A DNA stretch of 64,000 nucleotides from Streptomyces sp. NBC_00259 (GCF_036181745.1 NZ_CP108080.1:4245501-4309500); one strand, 5' to 3'. Shown: positions 50,805-59,181, counted from the first letter of the stretch. Numbers and translations are program-made. Notes: generated by a model not told the origin, from the sequence alone.

Positions 50805-51976
50805 CTACGCATTACGAGTTGTCCGCTCTTTGGTCCGGCCGGAGCCGCGTCCAGCGTGAAGGCCTGGCACGGCACGCTGCACCTCATCCTCGCCGACGCC
50901 GTGGATGAAGAACTTCGCGACTCCAACCCGACCACCAAGCGGCGCGGCCGGGGCAAGCGCGCCGGCCGCTCCCGGATCCGGGGTCCCGAGAATGTGGTGA
51001 CCGATGCTCTCGGCGTCCTCCTGACAGCCGAGCGGGCCTCGCTGCTGTCCGGTCGCGACGACGAGTTCGTGGCCGTGGTCCTGAAGGGCTACACGGGCAT
51101 ACGGTGGGGCGAAATCGTCGGCCTGGAGCGCAAGTTCGTCCGCCCCGCCTCGGTGCGGGTGGAATGGCAGCTCTACGAAATCGACACGGGGGAGTCCGAG
51201 CGTTGCCCGGCCAAGGACGACTCCTATCGGACCATCGACACGCCCAAGTGGCGCAGGTCGCAAGCCACATTGCCCCGACAGAGTCGGCACCCTGTCCGTG
51301 CCCCGAGCACGCCTATGTGTTCCGTGGCCACAGTCCCGCCAACGGAGCTGCGCGGCACGTCGGCGCGAAGCTGGTCGACGTCGCCCGCCAGGCCGACGTC
51401 TCCGCGGCAACAGTCTCGAACGTGCTGAACCGGCCGAAGGTCGCGGAGCGGACGCGGACCAGGGTGGAGACAGCCATCGCGGAATTCGGCTACGTCCGTG
51501 CGGGCCAGTCAGCAGAGACGGCGGCGCACTGACGGCGGACCGGATTTGCGACCCGGTTGTTCCAGCCGGCCACGACGGGCTGGTACCCGAAGAAGGCCCC
51601 GCAGGAGTCGCGTCCCCGTGCCGGTGATGGCGGGCCCTGGCCGGGAGTGCCGGCGCGGGGCCGGTAGGCATCTGGCCGTGCGGACGCGTGCTGGCTGCCG
51701 ATCGCGCGAAGCCTCACTCCGCCTGGGCTCAGGCACTGCCATAAGACGGTCATGGAGGAGCTCGGAATCCCGCCCAAGCTCATGGACGAACGCATGGGAC
51801 ACGAGGACGGTTCGGTGCAGGCGCGCCACTCGCAGATCACCGCGCGGATGATCAGTCGGCTCATGGGTGAACTGACCGAGCAGTGGGAGGAGGAGTCGTT
51901 GCAGGCGCGGTTGGCCATGCATCCTCGGTCCTCGGTGCGTGCGCTCGATGCCTTGCTGAGAGCGCGCCAGGGGTGA
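50805..51976 (+). pseudogene. Tyrosine integrase, multiply broken, with embedded LacI-type HTH
   Basis: Frame 3 codes the core-binding part and the start of the catalytic domain (SVKAWHGTLHLILADAVDEEL, YTGIRWGEIVGLERK with catalytic Arg). After PKW at 51249-51251 the reading must shift by one base; frame 2 then gives APCPCPEHAYVFRGH. An HTH of LacI type follows (LVDVARQADVSAATVSNVLNRP), then TGA at 51530 and TAG at 51665, then GLRHCHKT (Arg box II) and GSVQARHSQIT. In the last motif the catalytic Tyr is His (codon 51827-51829). It points at the tRNA-Pro fragment 118 bp away. Confidence 0.8.
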
Positions 51977-51980
51977 CACT

Positions 51981-52011
51981 CGGGGAGTGGATTTCCTTGA
52001 TCCACTCCCCG
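51981..52011 (+). terminator. 12-bp perfect stem after the integrase
   Basis: CGGGGAGTGGAT (51981-51992), 7-base loop, ATCCACTCCCCG (52000-52011), directly behind the integrase stop. Confidence 0.85.
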
Positions 52012-52040
52012 TTCACTCCCTAGAGGCCCCGAGGAACGAG

Positions 52041-52077
52041 TCAGGGCCGGTCCCCCGTGAAGGAGAACCGGCCCTGA
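52041..52077 (-). terminator. 11-bp stem next to the tRNA-Pro fragment
   Basis: TCAGGGCCGGT (52041-52051), 15-base loop, ACCGGCCCTGA (52067-52077). It lies 16 bases beyond the 3' end of the tRNA fragment, where a tRNA terminator would be. Confidence 0.75.
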
Positions 52078-52093
52078 CCTGGTGTTTTAGCTG

Positions 52094-52135
52094 TCGGGGT
52101 GGCGGGATTTGAACCCACGACCTCTTCGTCCCGAA
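52094..52135 (-). other. att site: 3' part of tRNA-Pro(CGG)
   Basis: On the minus strand the anticodon loop TTCGGGA, stem strand CGAAG, T-arm GTGGG-TTCAAAT-CCCGC and acceptor CACCCCG plus discriminator A are complete. The 5' half (acceptor, D-arm, 5' anticodon stem) is absent: the sequence to the right diverges immediately after the anticodon loop. A 42-bp 3' tRNA piece beside an integrase is the signature of an integrative-element attachment site, not a working tRNA. Confidence 0.85.
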
Positions 52136-52424
52136 TGAGGTTCGGTCAAGATCGCTACCTGGGGATCTTGGTAAACGTGCAGGTCAATGACTTGGTGTGG
52201 GTTGGTGGGGCGAGGTTTCGCGGGGGCCCACGAGGAAGATCATCTCCCAGGGTTCTCCCAGCGCCTGGTGCTTGGCACGGCGCTCGGTTCGCGGGTGCGG
52301 TGGGAGTTGCGTTGCGCGAGCAAGTTCGCCCGTGCTTGGCGCTGATGTCCCATGTCGCCGAGCCTCGAGCACGTACGGCACTTGCTTGGCCGCCGGCTGC
52401 GCTCCGCGTGGACCGCGCTGTCGC
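52136..52424. other. 289-bp gap between att fragment and gyrB-like gene
   Basis: No convincing gene. CAAGATC (52147-52153) and GATCTTG (52164-52170) form an inverted repeat 12 bp from the att core, perhaps an arm site or a chance stem. Confidence 0.4.
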
Positions 52425-53588
52425 TCAGTTCCTACCGGCGTCCGGGATGATCCGGCCGACGACGGCCGCGGCTTGCTCCGGGTGTTCCTCCATCCATCTG
52501 CCGAGGTGCTCCCGGAGGGCCTCGTCGCAGCAGGTGCGTACTGCGGTGTTGCCGAGTACATCGCGGGTGGCGCCCTCGAACGAGGGATGGTCCAGCTTCA
52601 CCGACACGACAGCCGTCAGTCCCTCGCAGACCCGGTCGGCGCTGAGATCGAGGTCCGTCGCCGTTAGTAGTTGCCGCTCCCGTGCGTAGGCGTTTACCGC
52701 GCCCGCCACTCCGTCGCGGAAGCCCACTATGTGTGTGCCGCCGCCGGGGGTGGGCTGGCTGTTGGCAAAGCTGCGGATCCGCTCCTCGTGAGAGGTGCAC
52801 CACCGCAGGGCCACCTCCGCGGTCCCTGCCATCCGTAGGTCCTCCCACTGGAAGGCAATGAGGTCCGGGTGCGCGGGCGTCCTTGCTGAGGCGTCAAGGA
52901 AGGCAATGAAGTCTTGTGTCTCGCCCAGGAACCGTACCGACTGGGGCTCGCCCGGAGGACGTGTGTCGGTCAGAGAGATGCCCAGGCCCCGGTTCAGGAA
53001 GGCCAGTTCCCTGAAGCGTTCCGCCAGCACCGCGAACGAGCACTCCACGGTCTCGAAGATGTCAGAGTCGGGCCAGAAGGTGATGGTCGTCCCACTACCG
53101 GACGCCGGCCCTACGGCGGTGGGCGGGGCGACGGCGACGCCGCGCACGTACTCCTGAACCCAGCAGGCGCCATCGCGCCGCACCTCGGCAGTCAGGCGGC
53201 TCGACAGAGCGTTGGTGATACTGGGCCCGATGCCGACCAGGCCCACGGTCGCGGTGTTGCGGTCGGCGGGCTCCATTCCGGCGTACATGCGGGTCAGCAG
53301 AGCTTCGAGGTCACTGGCGCCATCCGCGTCCTCGGTGACCTCGACGGGAACACCCGGCCCGTCGTCGGCGACCCTCACGCCGCCATCGGGCGTGAGGGTG
53401 ACGTCGACGGAACTGGCGCTGCCGGCCAGGACCTCGTTCACGGCCCGGCCTACGACCTCGAACACCGCCTGGTGCAGGCCGCGTTCGCCGGTCGATCCTA
53501 CGTACATCCCGGGCCGCTTCCGAACGGCTTCCCTTCCCTCCAGCACCGTGATGTGTGTGGCGTCGTACGGGTTGGCGTTCTCACTCAC
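52425..53588 (-). CDS. Stand-alone GyrB-like GHKL ATPase paralogue without TOPRIM
   Basis: 387 residues, the size of the 43-kDa GyrB ATPase fragment: HITVLEGREAVRKRPGMYVGSTGERGLH, GHKL site, then the transducer, ending with no TOPRIM or tail. The site is altered. E-x-x-D-N-S-x-D becomes EVVGRAVNE (44-52), losing the Asn that binds Mg and the following acid, while VADDGPGVP (73-81) is kept. The lid is shortened to TVGLVGIGPS, and the transducer QTKTKLGN becomes ATRDVLGN, losing the catalytic-loop Lys. It probably binds ATP weakly or not at all. GTG start with GAAGGGGG. Confidence 0.85.
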   Translation of the reverse strand: MSENANPYDATHITVLEGREAVRKRPGMYVGSTGERGLHQAVFEVVGRAVNEVLAGSASSVDVTLTPDGGVRVADDGPGVPVEVTEDADGASDLEALLTRMYAGMEPADRNTATVGLVGIGPSITNALSSRLTAEVRRDGACWVQEYVRGVAVAPPTAVGPASGSGTTITFWPDSDIFETVECSFAVLAERFRELAFLNRGLGISLTDTRPPGEPQSVRFLGETQDFIAFLDASARTPAHPDLIAFQWEDLRMAGTAEVALRWCTSHEERIRSFANSQPTPGGGTHIVGFRDGVAGAVNAYARERQLLTATDLDLSADRVCEGLTAVVSVKLDHPSFEGATRDVLGNTAVRTCCDEALREHLGRWMEEHPEQAAAVVGRIIPDAGRN

Positions 53589-53869
53589 GAAGTCCCCCTT
53601 CGACCGTATCCAGCAGTGCTGCCCAGCCTAGGGAGATATCCGGAAAACGCCAGGTCAGAGATGGTGCAGCGAGGGCATAGGCGGGCGGGTGGTCGTCTGC
53701 CCGGATGCAGCTGCCCCAGGGGGCGAGGTGGACCCGGAGATTGCAGTCAGACCCCGACCGTGGCCGCGTACGGCCCCTTTCCCGGCAGCCCCAAGGCCCT
53801 TGATTCCAGGACGACATACGGAGAGGTGTCACGCCGCCGTCTCTTGCCCTGTGCCTGATCGCCGTTCTC
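53589..53869. other. 281-bp divergent spacer
   Basis: Separates the gyrB-like gene from the DUF6193 gene. No tRNA, repeat or small frame that I can support; presumed to hold both promoters. Confidence 0.4.
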
Positions 53870-54628
53870 TTGGTGGCGTTGCGACGGCAGACTGTGGGGG
53901 TGGACTCTGACCTCTACCCTGACCTGGCTGCTGCGGGCAGCCTGGCCGCAGCGCTGCAACAGCTGGCGGCCGAACTCCGTGTCGATCTCACGGTGGTTCC
54001 CATCGATGGAGGCTCCCCTGTCACGGCAGGCATCGCTACGCCGGTCGCAGGGCGCAAACCGCTGTCCGTCTACATCGGGGCAACCAGCCGCTGGTTCAGC
54101 GTCTCGGGTTGGGGTCAGGGGATTGAGCTCATCACCGGAGCCACGCCGGACCTGGCGGATGTCGTCAGAGCTGGTGCGGCGTGGGCACAGGACACGGGTC
54201 TGGTGGAGCTGCGAGCCAGGCTGCCGTTTCTGCACTCCAGTGCACGCGCCGAGGCTCACGAACGCGGGCCGGCGGCAGTGGTGGAGCTGCAGTGGCGAAC
54301 GATGCGGGAGCAGGCGGCCGAGGCCCCGGATTTCCCCGGGTTCGGCGCACTCGTGGATGTGGCCCATGCCGAACCGATGCTGCGGCAGCTCTACGTGTTC
54401 TCCAGCCACTGGACGCTCGGCTTCAGCTCATGCACCGGATTTCCGTTCCGTGTCGAGGTGGGCATCGCCCCGTCGCACAACGGCAGTCCGTACCGCGTGA
54501 TGAAGCACCTCCGGGCCGAGGTCCTCGGCGAGACGGCCACGGCCAGAGAGGCCGTCGCCTTGGCGGTGTCCCACCTTCCCAGCGGCCTCGGCCCGGCCGT
54601 AGAGGGAACCGCCGACCGAAATGCGTGA
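53870..54628 (+). CDS. DUF6193-like protein
   Basis: About 240-250 residues; GTG codons at 53870 and 53900 (reading VDSDLYPDLA) are both possible starts. YPDLAAAGSLAAALQQLAAEL, then RWFSVSGWGQGIELITGATPDLADVVRAGAAW, RLPFLHSSARAEAHERG and FPFRVEVGIAPSHNGSPYRV give the family pattern. Role unknown; members are found scattered in streptomycete accessory regions beside immunity-like genes. First of a cluster of small orphan genes. Confidence 0.65.
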   Translation: MVALRRQTVGVDSDLYPDLAAAGSLAAALQQLAAELRVDLTVVPIDGGSPVTAGIATPVAGRKPLSVYIGATSRWFSVSGWGQGIELITGATPDLADVVRAGAAWAQDTGLVELRARLPFLHSSARAEAHERGPAAVVELQWRTMREQAAEAPDFPGFGALVDVAHAEPMLRQLYVFSSHWTLGFSSCTGFPFRVEVGIAPSHNGSPYRVMKHLRAEVLGETATAREAVALAVSHLPSGLGPAVEGTADRNA

Positions 54629-54704
54629 CGCACGCGATCGCCGCCGCACCCTGCTGGAACGAAGAGCTGTGACTCAGCCGACCTGAACGTCGTGAGCTGA
54701 CAGG

Positions 54705-54980
54705 TCAGGCTTCGGGGGCCGTGAGGTGTCGCCGGGCTGCAGCCCATACGTCTTCGAAGTCCTCGAAGGTCAGCGGCTCCTCGATGTGCCCCTCCCAGTC
54801 GGTGACGGGTGACTCGGCAGTGAACCCGTACCGGGCATCGTCATCCTCGGCGGACGCGGCCGCGATGGGTCGCTGCGCAGGTCCTTCGAGTTCGACCTGC
54901 CGGCTCACCCATCCATCGTCGCCGACCTCGAAGTAGAACCAGTCTTCTTCGTCCCAGTAGCTGCGGAACCATCGCGTCAC
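54705..54980 (-). CDS. Small acidic hypothetical protein
   Basis: About 91 residues from GTG 54980: TRWFRSYWDEEDWFYFEVGDD, then GWVSRQVELEG and LTFEDFEDVWAAARRHL. Aromatic, strongly acidic, single compact domain, in the manner of immunity proteins, but the family is not named by me. Longer starts overlap the previous gene's stop. Same strand as and 44 bp from the gene at 55025-55477. Confidence 0.6.
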   Translation of the reverse strand: MTRWFRSYWDEEDWFYFEVGDDGWVSRQVELEGPAQRPIAAASAEDDDARYGFTAESPVTDWEGHIEEPLTFEDFEDVWAAARRHLTAPEA

Positions 54981-55024
54981 CGGCTCATCCTGGCCCACCG
55001 CTGTCGTCCCCGGTAGCTCGATGG

Positions 55025-55477
55025 TCAGTCGAACCAGACGACGAGCCGTAGGTTCTCCGGGCCGTGCAGCCCACTCAGTGTTCGCATCACCTCCCAGACC
55101 GGTCCCCAGTGGGTGGCGTCCCCCGCGACTGAGCATCGGCTGTGTGCTCCGGAGCTGTCGGTCTCGTCCCAGTTGGCAGCGGTCAGTTCGGCCCCGGTGA
55201 TCCAGGTGGTGCTGTGGGCGTACTCGGGTCCGCCGTATGCGGTGAAGGCTGCGCGCACCCCGTCAGAGATGTCCTCGGGCAGGCCGCGATCTTCGACCAG
55301 CGGCTGAAACCCGAAGGAGTTGCGCACCCCGAAGAGGCAGGCGAGTGCGTCGTAGGCATTGCCGGTGTTGAGGAGGAACAGGTCGATGGCGGCCATCCAG
55401 ACGGCGTCCTCGTCGCCCTCGCCCCAGATCCGGGCTCCTGGCCTGCACTCGATCATTCCGCTCATGTCGGTGGACAT
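55025..55477 (-). CDS. Hypothetical protein in the immunity-like cluster
   Basis: 150 residues: SGMIECRPGARIWGEGDEDAVWMAAIDLFLLNTGNAYDALACLFGVRNSFGFQPL, acidic, no membrane helix; the C-terminal half has TWITGAELTAANWDET and PVWEVMRTLSGLHGPENLRLVVWFD. A streptomycete family of unknown role. Probably transcribed with the 91-residue gene behind it. Confidence 0.65.
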   Translation of the reverse strand: MSTDMSGMIECRPGARIWGEGDEDAVWMAAIDLFLLNTGNAYDALACLFGVRNSFGFQPLVEDRGLPEDISDGVRAAFTAYGGPEYAHSTTWITGAELTAANWDETDSSGAHSRCSVAGDATHWGPVWEVMRTLSGLHGPENLRLVVWFD

Positions 55478-55591
55478 GCTCGGATTCTGACGGGCAGAGA
55501 CGGCCCTGTCGTCCGGGTTTCACAATGGCCTCTCCCCGCGGGTGATCGGTGGGTGGAGGCGGCAGGACCCTCGAACCACGCTGCGGTCCGC

Positions 55592-55909
55592 TCAATGCGC
55601 TGGAGATCGCATCCACTGCACGAGTCCTGACAGCGCGTTGAAGAGATCCTCCTCTGTCTGGAGGAGACGGTGCTCAGGGCGGATCTGACCGCTCTCGACG
55701 TCTGCGTGGTCGAGTTCCGCTTCGCCGGTGTCCCAGACGGTGATCGTGGCGAGTCGGGCATTGGTGCTCAGGGTTACCCATGCGCTCGCCTTGGGGCGGC
55801 CGTCGGCCGGAGAGGTGCCGAGCTCACAGCCGATCGCCGCTGCTCGGAGGCCGGCTGCCTGGCCGGTGCACCAGGCGGCAAGTACACGAGGGAAGTCGGT
55901 CTTGGTCAC
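55592..55909 (-). CDS. Small acidic hypothetical protein
   Basis: About 105 residues from GTG 55909: TKTDFPRVLAAWCTGQAAGLRAAAIG, then DGRPKASAWVTLSTNARLATITVWDTGEAELDHAD and LFNALSGLVQWM. An alpha-beta2-alpha-like small fold with a helix at each end, typical of immunity proteins. Not assigned to a named family. The start is uncertain because no spaced ribosome site is seen. Confidence 0.55.
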   Translation of the reverse strand: MTKTDFPRVLAAWCTGQAAGLRAAAIGCELGTSPADGRPKASAWVTLSTNARLATITVWDTGEAELDHADVESGQIRPEHRLLQTEEDLFNALSGLVQWMRSPAH

Positions 55910-56008
55910 TCCGTAGGAAGGGTCAGCACCGGAGCGGTGGCCAGCGCGAAGGACCCGGGGCGGCTCGGGGGATGAATGTCTTCGCCGGCGGAGGACGTCC
56001 CGCAAAGA

Positions 56009-56485
56009 TCAGGCATTCCGCCACTCCTCGGTGCCACAGCCAACTTCGTAGTGCCACCACCCTTCCTCTTGCCCTTGATGCAGGAGCGCCTTGATCCCGG
56101 CGAAGTCCGCGTTGGCCGGTGCGGTGAAGGCCACCATGGGGAAGTCCTCGCTGAAGACCTCGCCTCCGAGCCCGAACGCCGACAGGCGCTGATGCACCGC
56201 CTGGGGGCTGCGGCCCAAGGGGCCGGCAGGGATAGGCACGACGCGAATCGTGCAGTTGCCGGCGGTGCTGACCCGCCCAACGGCCCAGTGGAGGCCGTCG
56301 GTATCGGTCTGATACCGAACCACGTCACCCTCAGCGACCCCGTCCTGAAGGAAGGGAATGTTCTGCACGATGGCCGTGTCATCGCCGACCTTCGTTGCCC
56401 ACAGGCCCTCTGTGTCCTGCGGGAACCACCCCTCGCGAGGAACGAACCGGAACCAGACCTTGATCTTCTCGACCGTGCTCTCCAT
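56009..56485 (-). CDS. DUF4265 protein
   Basis: 158 residues: VEKIKVWFRFVPREGWFPQDTEGLWATKVGDDTAIVQNIPFLQDGVAEGDVVRY then GRVSTAGNCTIRVVP, with helical end DFAGIKALLHQGQEEGWWHYEVGCGTEEWRN. This is the DUF4265 pattern, often found beside polymorphic-toxin immunity genes. No enzyme motif. It is divergent from the barstar-like gene at 56696. Confidence 0.75.
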   Translation of the reverse strand: MESTVEKIKVWFRFVPREGWFPQDTEGLWATKVGDDTAIVQNIPFLQDGVAEGDVVRYQTDTDGLHWAVGRVSTAGNCTIRVVPIPAGPLGRSPQAVHQRLSAFGLGGEVFSEDFPMVAFTAPANADFAGIKALLHQGQEEGWWHYEVGCGTEEWRNA

Positions 56486-56695
56486 GACGGGCATCATGCG
56501 TCGCCCGGGAACAGCACTTCCCACCGGGGCAGAGCTGGTCGATCAACGTTCGTCTGTCATCGGCCAAGCTCCACGGGACAAAATCAGTTGAAGCCGCCCT
56601 CAACCGGCGCCGTATCGTGGGCGAGAAGGGTCGTATGGGCGTTCGGGGGTTGGGTGCGGATCGAAGATCATGTCGCTTGGGAACGGGGCTTCCCG

Positions 56696-57829
56696 GTGAA
56701 GTACCTGCTGGTCCACCAGGACGACGAGGACCAGGAAGAGTTCTGGGGGCGGTGCGCGGGTGTCGAGGGCATGTTCGTGGACAAGGCGCCGCCACCGCGC
56801 GAGGTCCTGACACTGCGAGGATGCGCCCCCGAGGGACTGCTGCGCGATGCACTGATGTCGAACGGGGAGTCGACCGCCCTGCTGGGCGACGTATGCATCG
56901 AGGTCTGGGACGACGAGCAGCCGTTGCAGTGGTGGTCATTGCTCGACTGCGTCGTCATCACTCATCAGCCGAACCGTGACGATCCTGCCCTGGTGGACAT
57001 CGTGGTCGGAGCAGGCGTCGAAGAAGAGCACGCCTGGACGCACACCCTGCCGCCGACACCGCAGTTCAAGCTGTTCGCGGGGACCACAAGGTCGCTCGGC
57101 TCGGTCGGCCACTGCCTGGCCGTGGACGGACTGTTCGTGACGCGAGGTGCCCCGGCACCCACGCCACTGAGACTCGTCGGCTGCGAGCCCGCCGAACCCC
57201 TGCTCGCCGTCCTGCGCCGGCCGCGCAAGTGGGACCGGGACTGGGTGGGGCTGTGGGCCCTGGACCGCACCGGCCGGGTGATCTACCGCCACAACGTGCA
57301 CGTGCGCATCGAGACCGCCCGGCCGTCGGTACTGGGCGGCAGCCTCCTCGACATCAAGCTCACCGACGGCGGCGACGACCGGCCTCCCCTACTGGCCCGC
57401 CCTATTTGGGAGACCTGGTACAGAGGTGTCCCGGACACTCGTAATCAGTGGGCGTCACTTTCCGCCGAGGGCAGGTCCGAGTGGCTCGACCTGACCGCCA
57501 CCGGCATGAGCGAGCAGGGCCCGGACCGTACGGGTGGCATCCACCACCTCGACGGCACGCACGTCACGGACACGCCTGGCCTGTACTGCGCCATGGCCGA
57601 GGCGCTCGCGGGACCGGGCGGCTATTACGGCCGGGAATGGAACGCCTTCAAGGACTGCCTGCACGGCGGCTTCGGCGTGGCCGCGCCCTTCACTCTGGTC
57701 TGGCACGACGCCGAGGTCGCCCGCCAGGCTCTGGCGGACGACATCTGGGACACCGAGAAGGGACTCAGCTACTTCGAGGAGATCGTGCAACTCCTCAAAT
57801 CCTTCGGCGTCACGATCGTTCTCCAGTGA
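56696..57829 (+). CDS. Barstar-like C-terminal domain fused to two repeats of an unknown domain
   Basis: 377 residues from GTG 56696 (KYLLVHQDDEDQEEFWGRC). Two related N-terminal units share a CAGVEGMFVDKA / CLAVDGLFVTRG motif and LRGCAPEGLL / LVGCEPAEPLL. The last 90 residues (PGGYYGREWNAFKDCLHGGFG, PFTLVWHDAEVARQAL, FEEIVQLLKSFGVTIVL) match barstar, the inhibitor of barnase-type RNases, including the Y-G-R-E-W-N-A-F/L helix. An immunity role against an RNase toxin is inferred; no such toxin is in the window. Confidence 0.7.
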   Translation: MKYLLVHQDDEDQEEFWGRCAGVEGMFVDKAPPPREVLTLRGCAPEGLLRDALMSNGESTALLGDVCIEVWDDEQPLQWWSLLDCVVITHQPNRDDPALVDIVVGAGVEEEHAWTHTLPPTPQFKLFAGTTRSLGSVGHCLAVDGLFVTRGAPAPTPLRLVGCEPAEPLLAVLRRPRKWDRDWVGLWALDRTGRVIYRHNVHVRIETARPSVLGGSLLDIKLTDGGDDRPPLLARPIWETWYRGVPDTRNQWASLSAEGRSEWLDLTATGMSEQGPDRTGGIHHLDGTHVTDTPGLYCAMAEALAGPGGYYGREWNAFKDCLHGGFGVAAPFTLVWHDAEVARQALADDIWDTEKGLSYFEEIVQLLKSFGVTIVLQ

Positions 57830-58026
57830 CATGGGCAGAAACGCCGCAATGACCCGACGGGCGCTCGGTGGTGAGCCCCTGCGTGCAGACAGCTTTCCGG
57901 GCGCGGCTTGAGTTGACGGCAAGTTCGTGGAAGGCGTTGCGGAGGTCGCACGTCAGGTGCTCGTGTCGCCCGGTCCAGCCCTGTACTGCATCCCCGGCTG
58001 TCAGTACTACATGGCACTGTGCCGCC

Positions 58027-58533
58027 ATGACGACAACGACAGAGCTAACCCTCTTCGCCGACTACTTCCAGATTCACATTTCCGATGCGGACTCAGACGG
58101 TGATCTGAGCGATGCATGGACGGACCAGTCCGTTGCCGATCATCTTGCGGTTGCGCGAGACGCAATGGGCATTGGTACGACTGTCAACGTCAACGTGTCC
58201 GTCACTGTCGCCGTCTTGGCGCAGGAACCGAGTGACGACAGTTCGGAATTCGATCACGTCGTTGAGGGCAGCCTCTGCGCGTCGCTCGGTCGCCTGACGG
58301 TTCTCGGCTGCACGGATTACGCCCCAGACGCGGCCATCTTCGAGGTCCCACCGGGCTGGAATCGCGTCCGAGTGTCCCGGAGCAACCTGGCGCGGGCAAC
58401 GGAGGCCGACGTCGACTCTGACGAAAGTCCCGAAACCACCGAGAAGATCCGTATTCAGGTGTGGCCAGCCTCAGAGCTTCCGGCCAAGGTGGTGAAACGG
58501 TGGGTGCAACCCGGCGAAGGGCACGACGCATAG
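58027..58533 (+). CDS. Hypothetical protein, possibly ComJ-like
   Basis: 168 residues: TELTLFADYFQIHISDADSDGDLSDAWTDQSVADHLAVA, then a beta domain (VNVNVSVTVAVL, FEVPPGWNRVRVSRSNL) and an acidic end DSDESPETTEKIRIQVWP. The order (start strand with F/YxQ, WTD, helix, then FDLP/FEVP-G-W) recalls ComJ, the inhibitor of the competence nuclease NucA, but similarity is only in outline and low confidence. ATG 58027. It would be a second nuclease-inhibitor-like gene of this cluster. Confidence 0.55.
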   Translation: MTTTTELTLFADYFQIHISDADSDGDLSDAWTDQSVADHLAVARDAMGIGTTVNVNVSVTVAVLAQEPSDDSSEFDHVVEGSLCASLGRLTVLGCTDYAPDAAIFEVPPGWNRVRVSRSNLARATEADVDSDESPETTEKIRIQVWPASELPAKVVKRWVQPGEGHDA

Positions 58534-58575
58534 GGCGTCAAGCGCTCGGACAGCACTCCTCGACTGGCCACTGCG

Positions 58576-59140
58576 TCAGCGCAAGGCGCGCAGCACCCGA
58601 GTGCGCAGCGTGGCATCGGCGATGGTGTCTGCATCGCGCCATGCCGCCGCCGTGACCTCCTCGGACTGTAGCTCGACGACGTCCGCGGACGTATGGAAGA
58701 GGAAGCGGAAGTCGGGTTGCTGGTGCTCGGGTTCCTCCTTGGCTGGGTTGGCGGGGATGGGATGAGCGTCGATGTGGATCGGCCGGTGACCGGCCGGGGT
58801 GACTACGGATGCGGGAATGCCGGTCTCTTCGGTCAACTTCCTTTGCGCTGCGGCGAGGAGGTTTGTGTCTTCGGCCTCCAAGTGGCCGCCGGGCAGCAGC
58901 CACTGCTGCAGTGCTAGGTGGCGGATATAGAGGATGCGGCCGGCGGGGGTCGGCTAGGACCGCGCCAGCTGTGACGTGGCCCTGGAACTCCTTGCGTGAG
59001 GTGAGGTCGCCCTCGCCGTCCAGGAGTTCCGCGAGCGGCGCGAGGAGGGGCTTGTCGTCGGGGTGGACGTCGAGGTAGTCGTCGAGTGTGGCCCGGATGT
59101 GGGCTGCGGTGATGTGAAGCTTCCCCTTGATCGTGGACAC
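58576..59140 (-). pseudogene. NUDIX hydrolase, frameshifted and cut by an IS
   Basis: Frame 1 (from 59140): ITAAHIRATLDDYLDVHPDDKPLL, then DLTSRKEFQGHVTAGAVLADP. Removing one base of the run of five G at 58945-58949 (plus strand) restores AGRILYIRHLALQQWLLPGGHLE and AEDTNLLAAAQRKLTEETG in frame to TGA at 58576. The NUDIX box has Lys where the metal-binding Glu of R-E-x2-E-E is expected. The first nine residues (STIKGKLH) come from the terminal repeat of the IS at 59115, so the true 5' end is gone. Confidence 0.85.
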
Positions 59141-59142
59141 CT
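59115..59142. repeat. IS3 left terminal inverted repeat
   Basis: Begins TGAAGCTTCCCCTTGATC and pairs with 62321-62348. On the minus strand it encodes the start GTG of the NUDIX remnant. Confidence 0.85.
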
Positions 59143-59181
59143 GGAGACTGGGGCCTGAGGTTCCAGAGGAAGTAGCACCAG

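Noticed and set aside
51104..51532. Separate LacI-family regulator gene
   Set aside because: Only the HTH is present, without a ligand domain, and integrase sequence continues in the same frame before and after it.
52094..52135. A working tRNA-Pro gene
   Set aside because: Only the part from the anticodon loop to the 3' end is present; the D-arm and 5' acceptor strand are absent.
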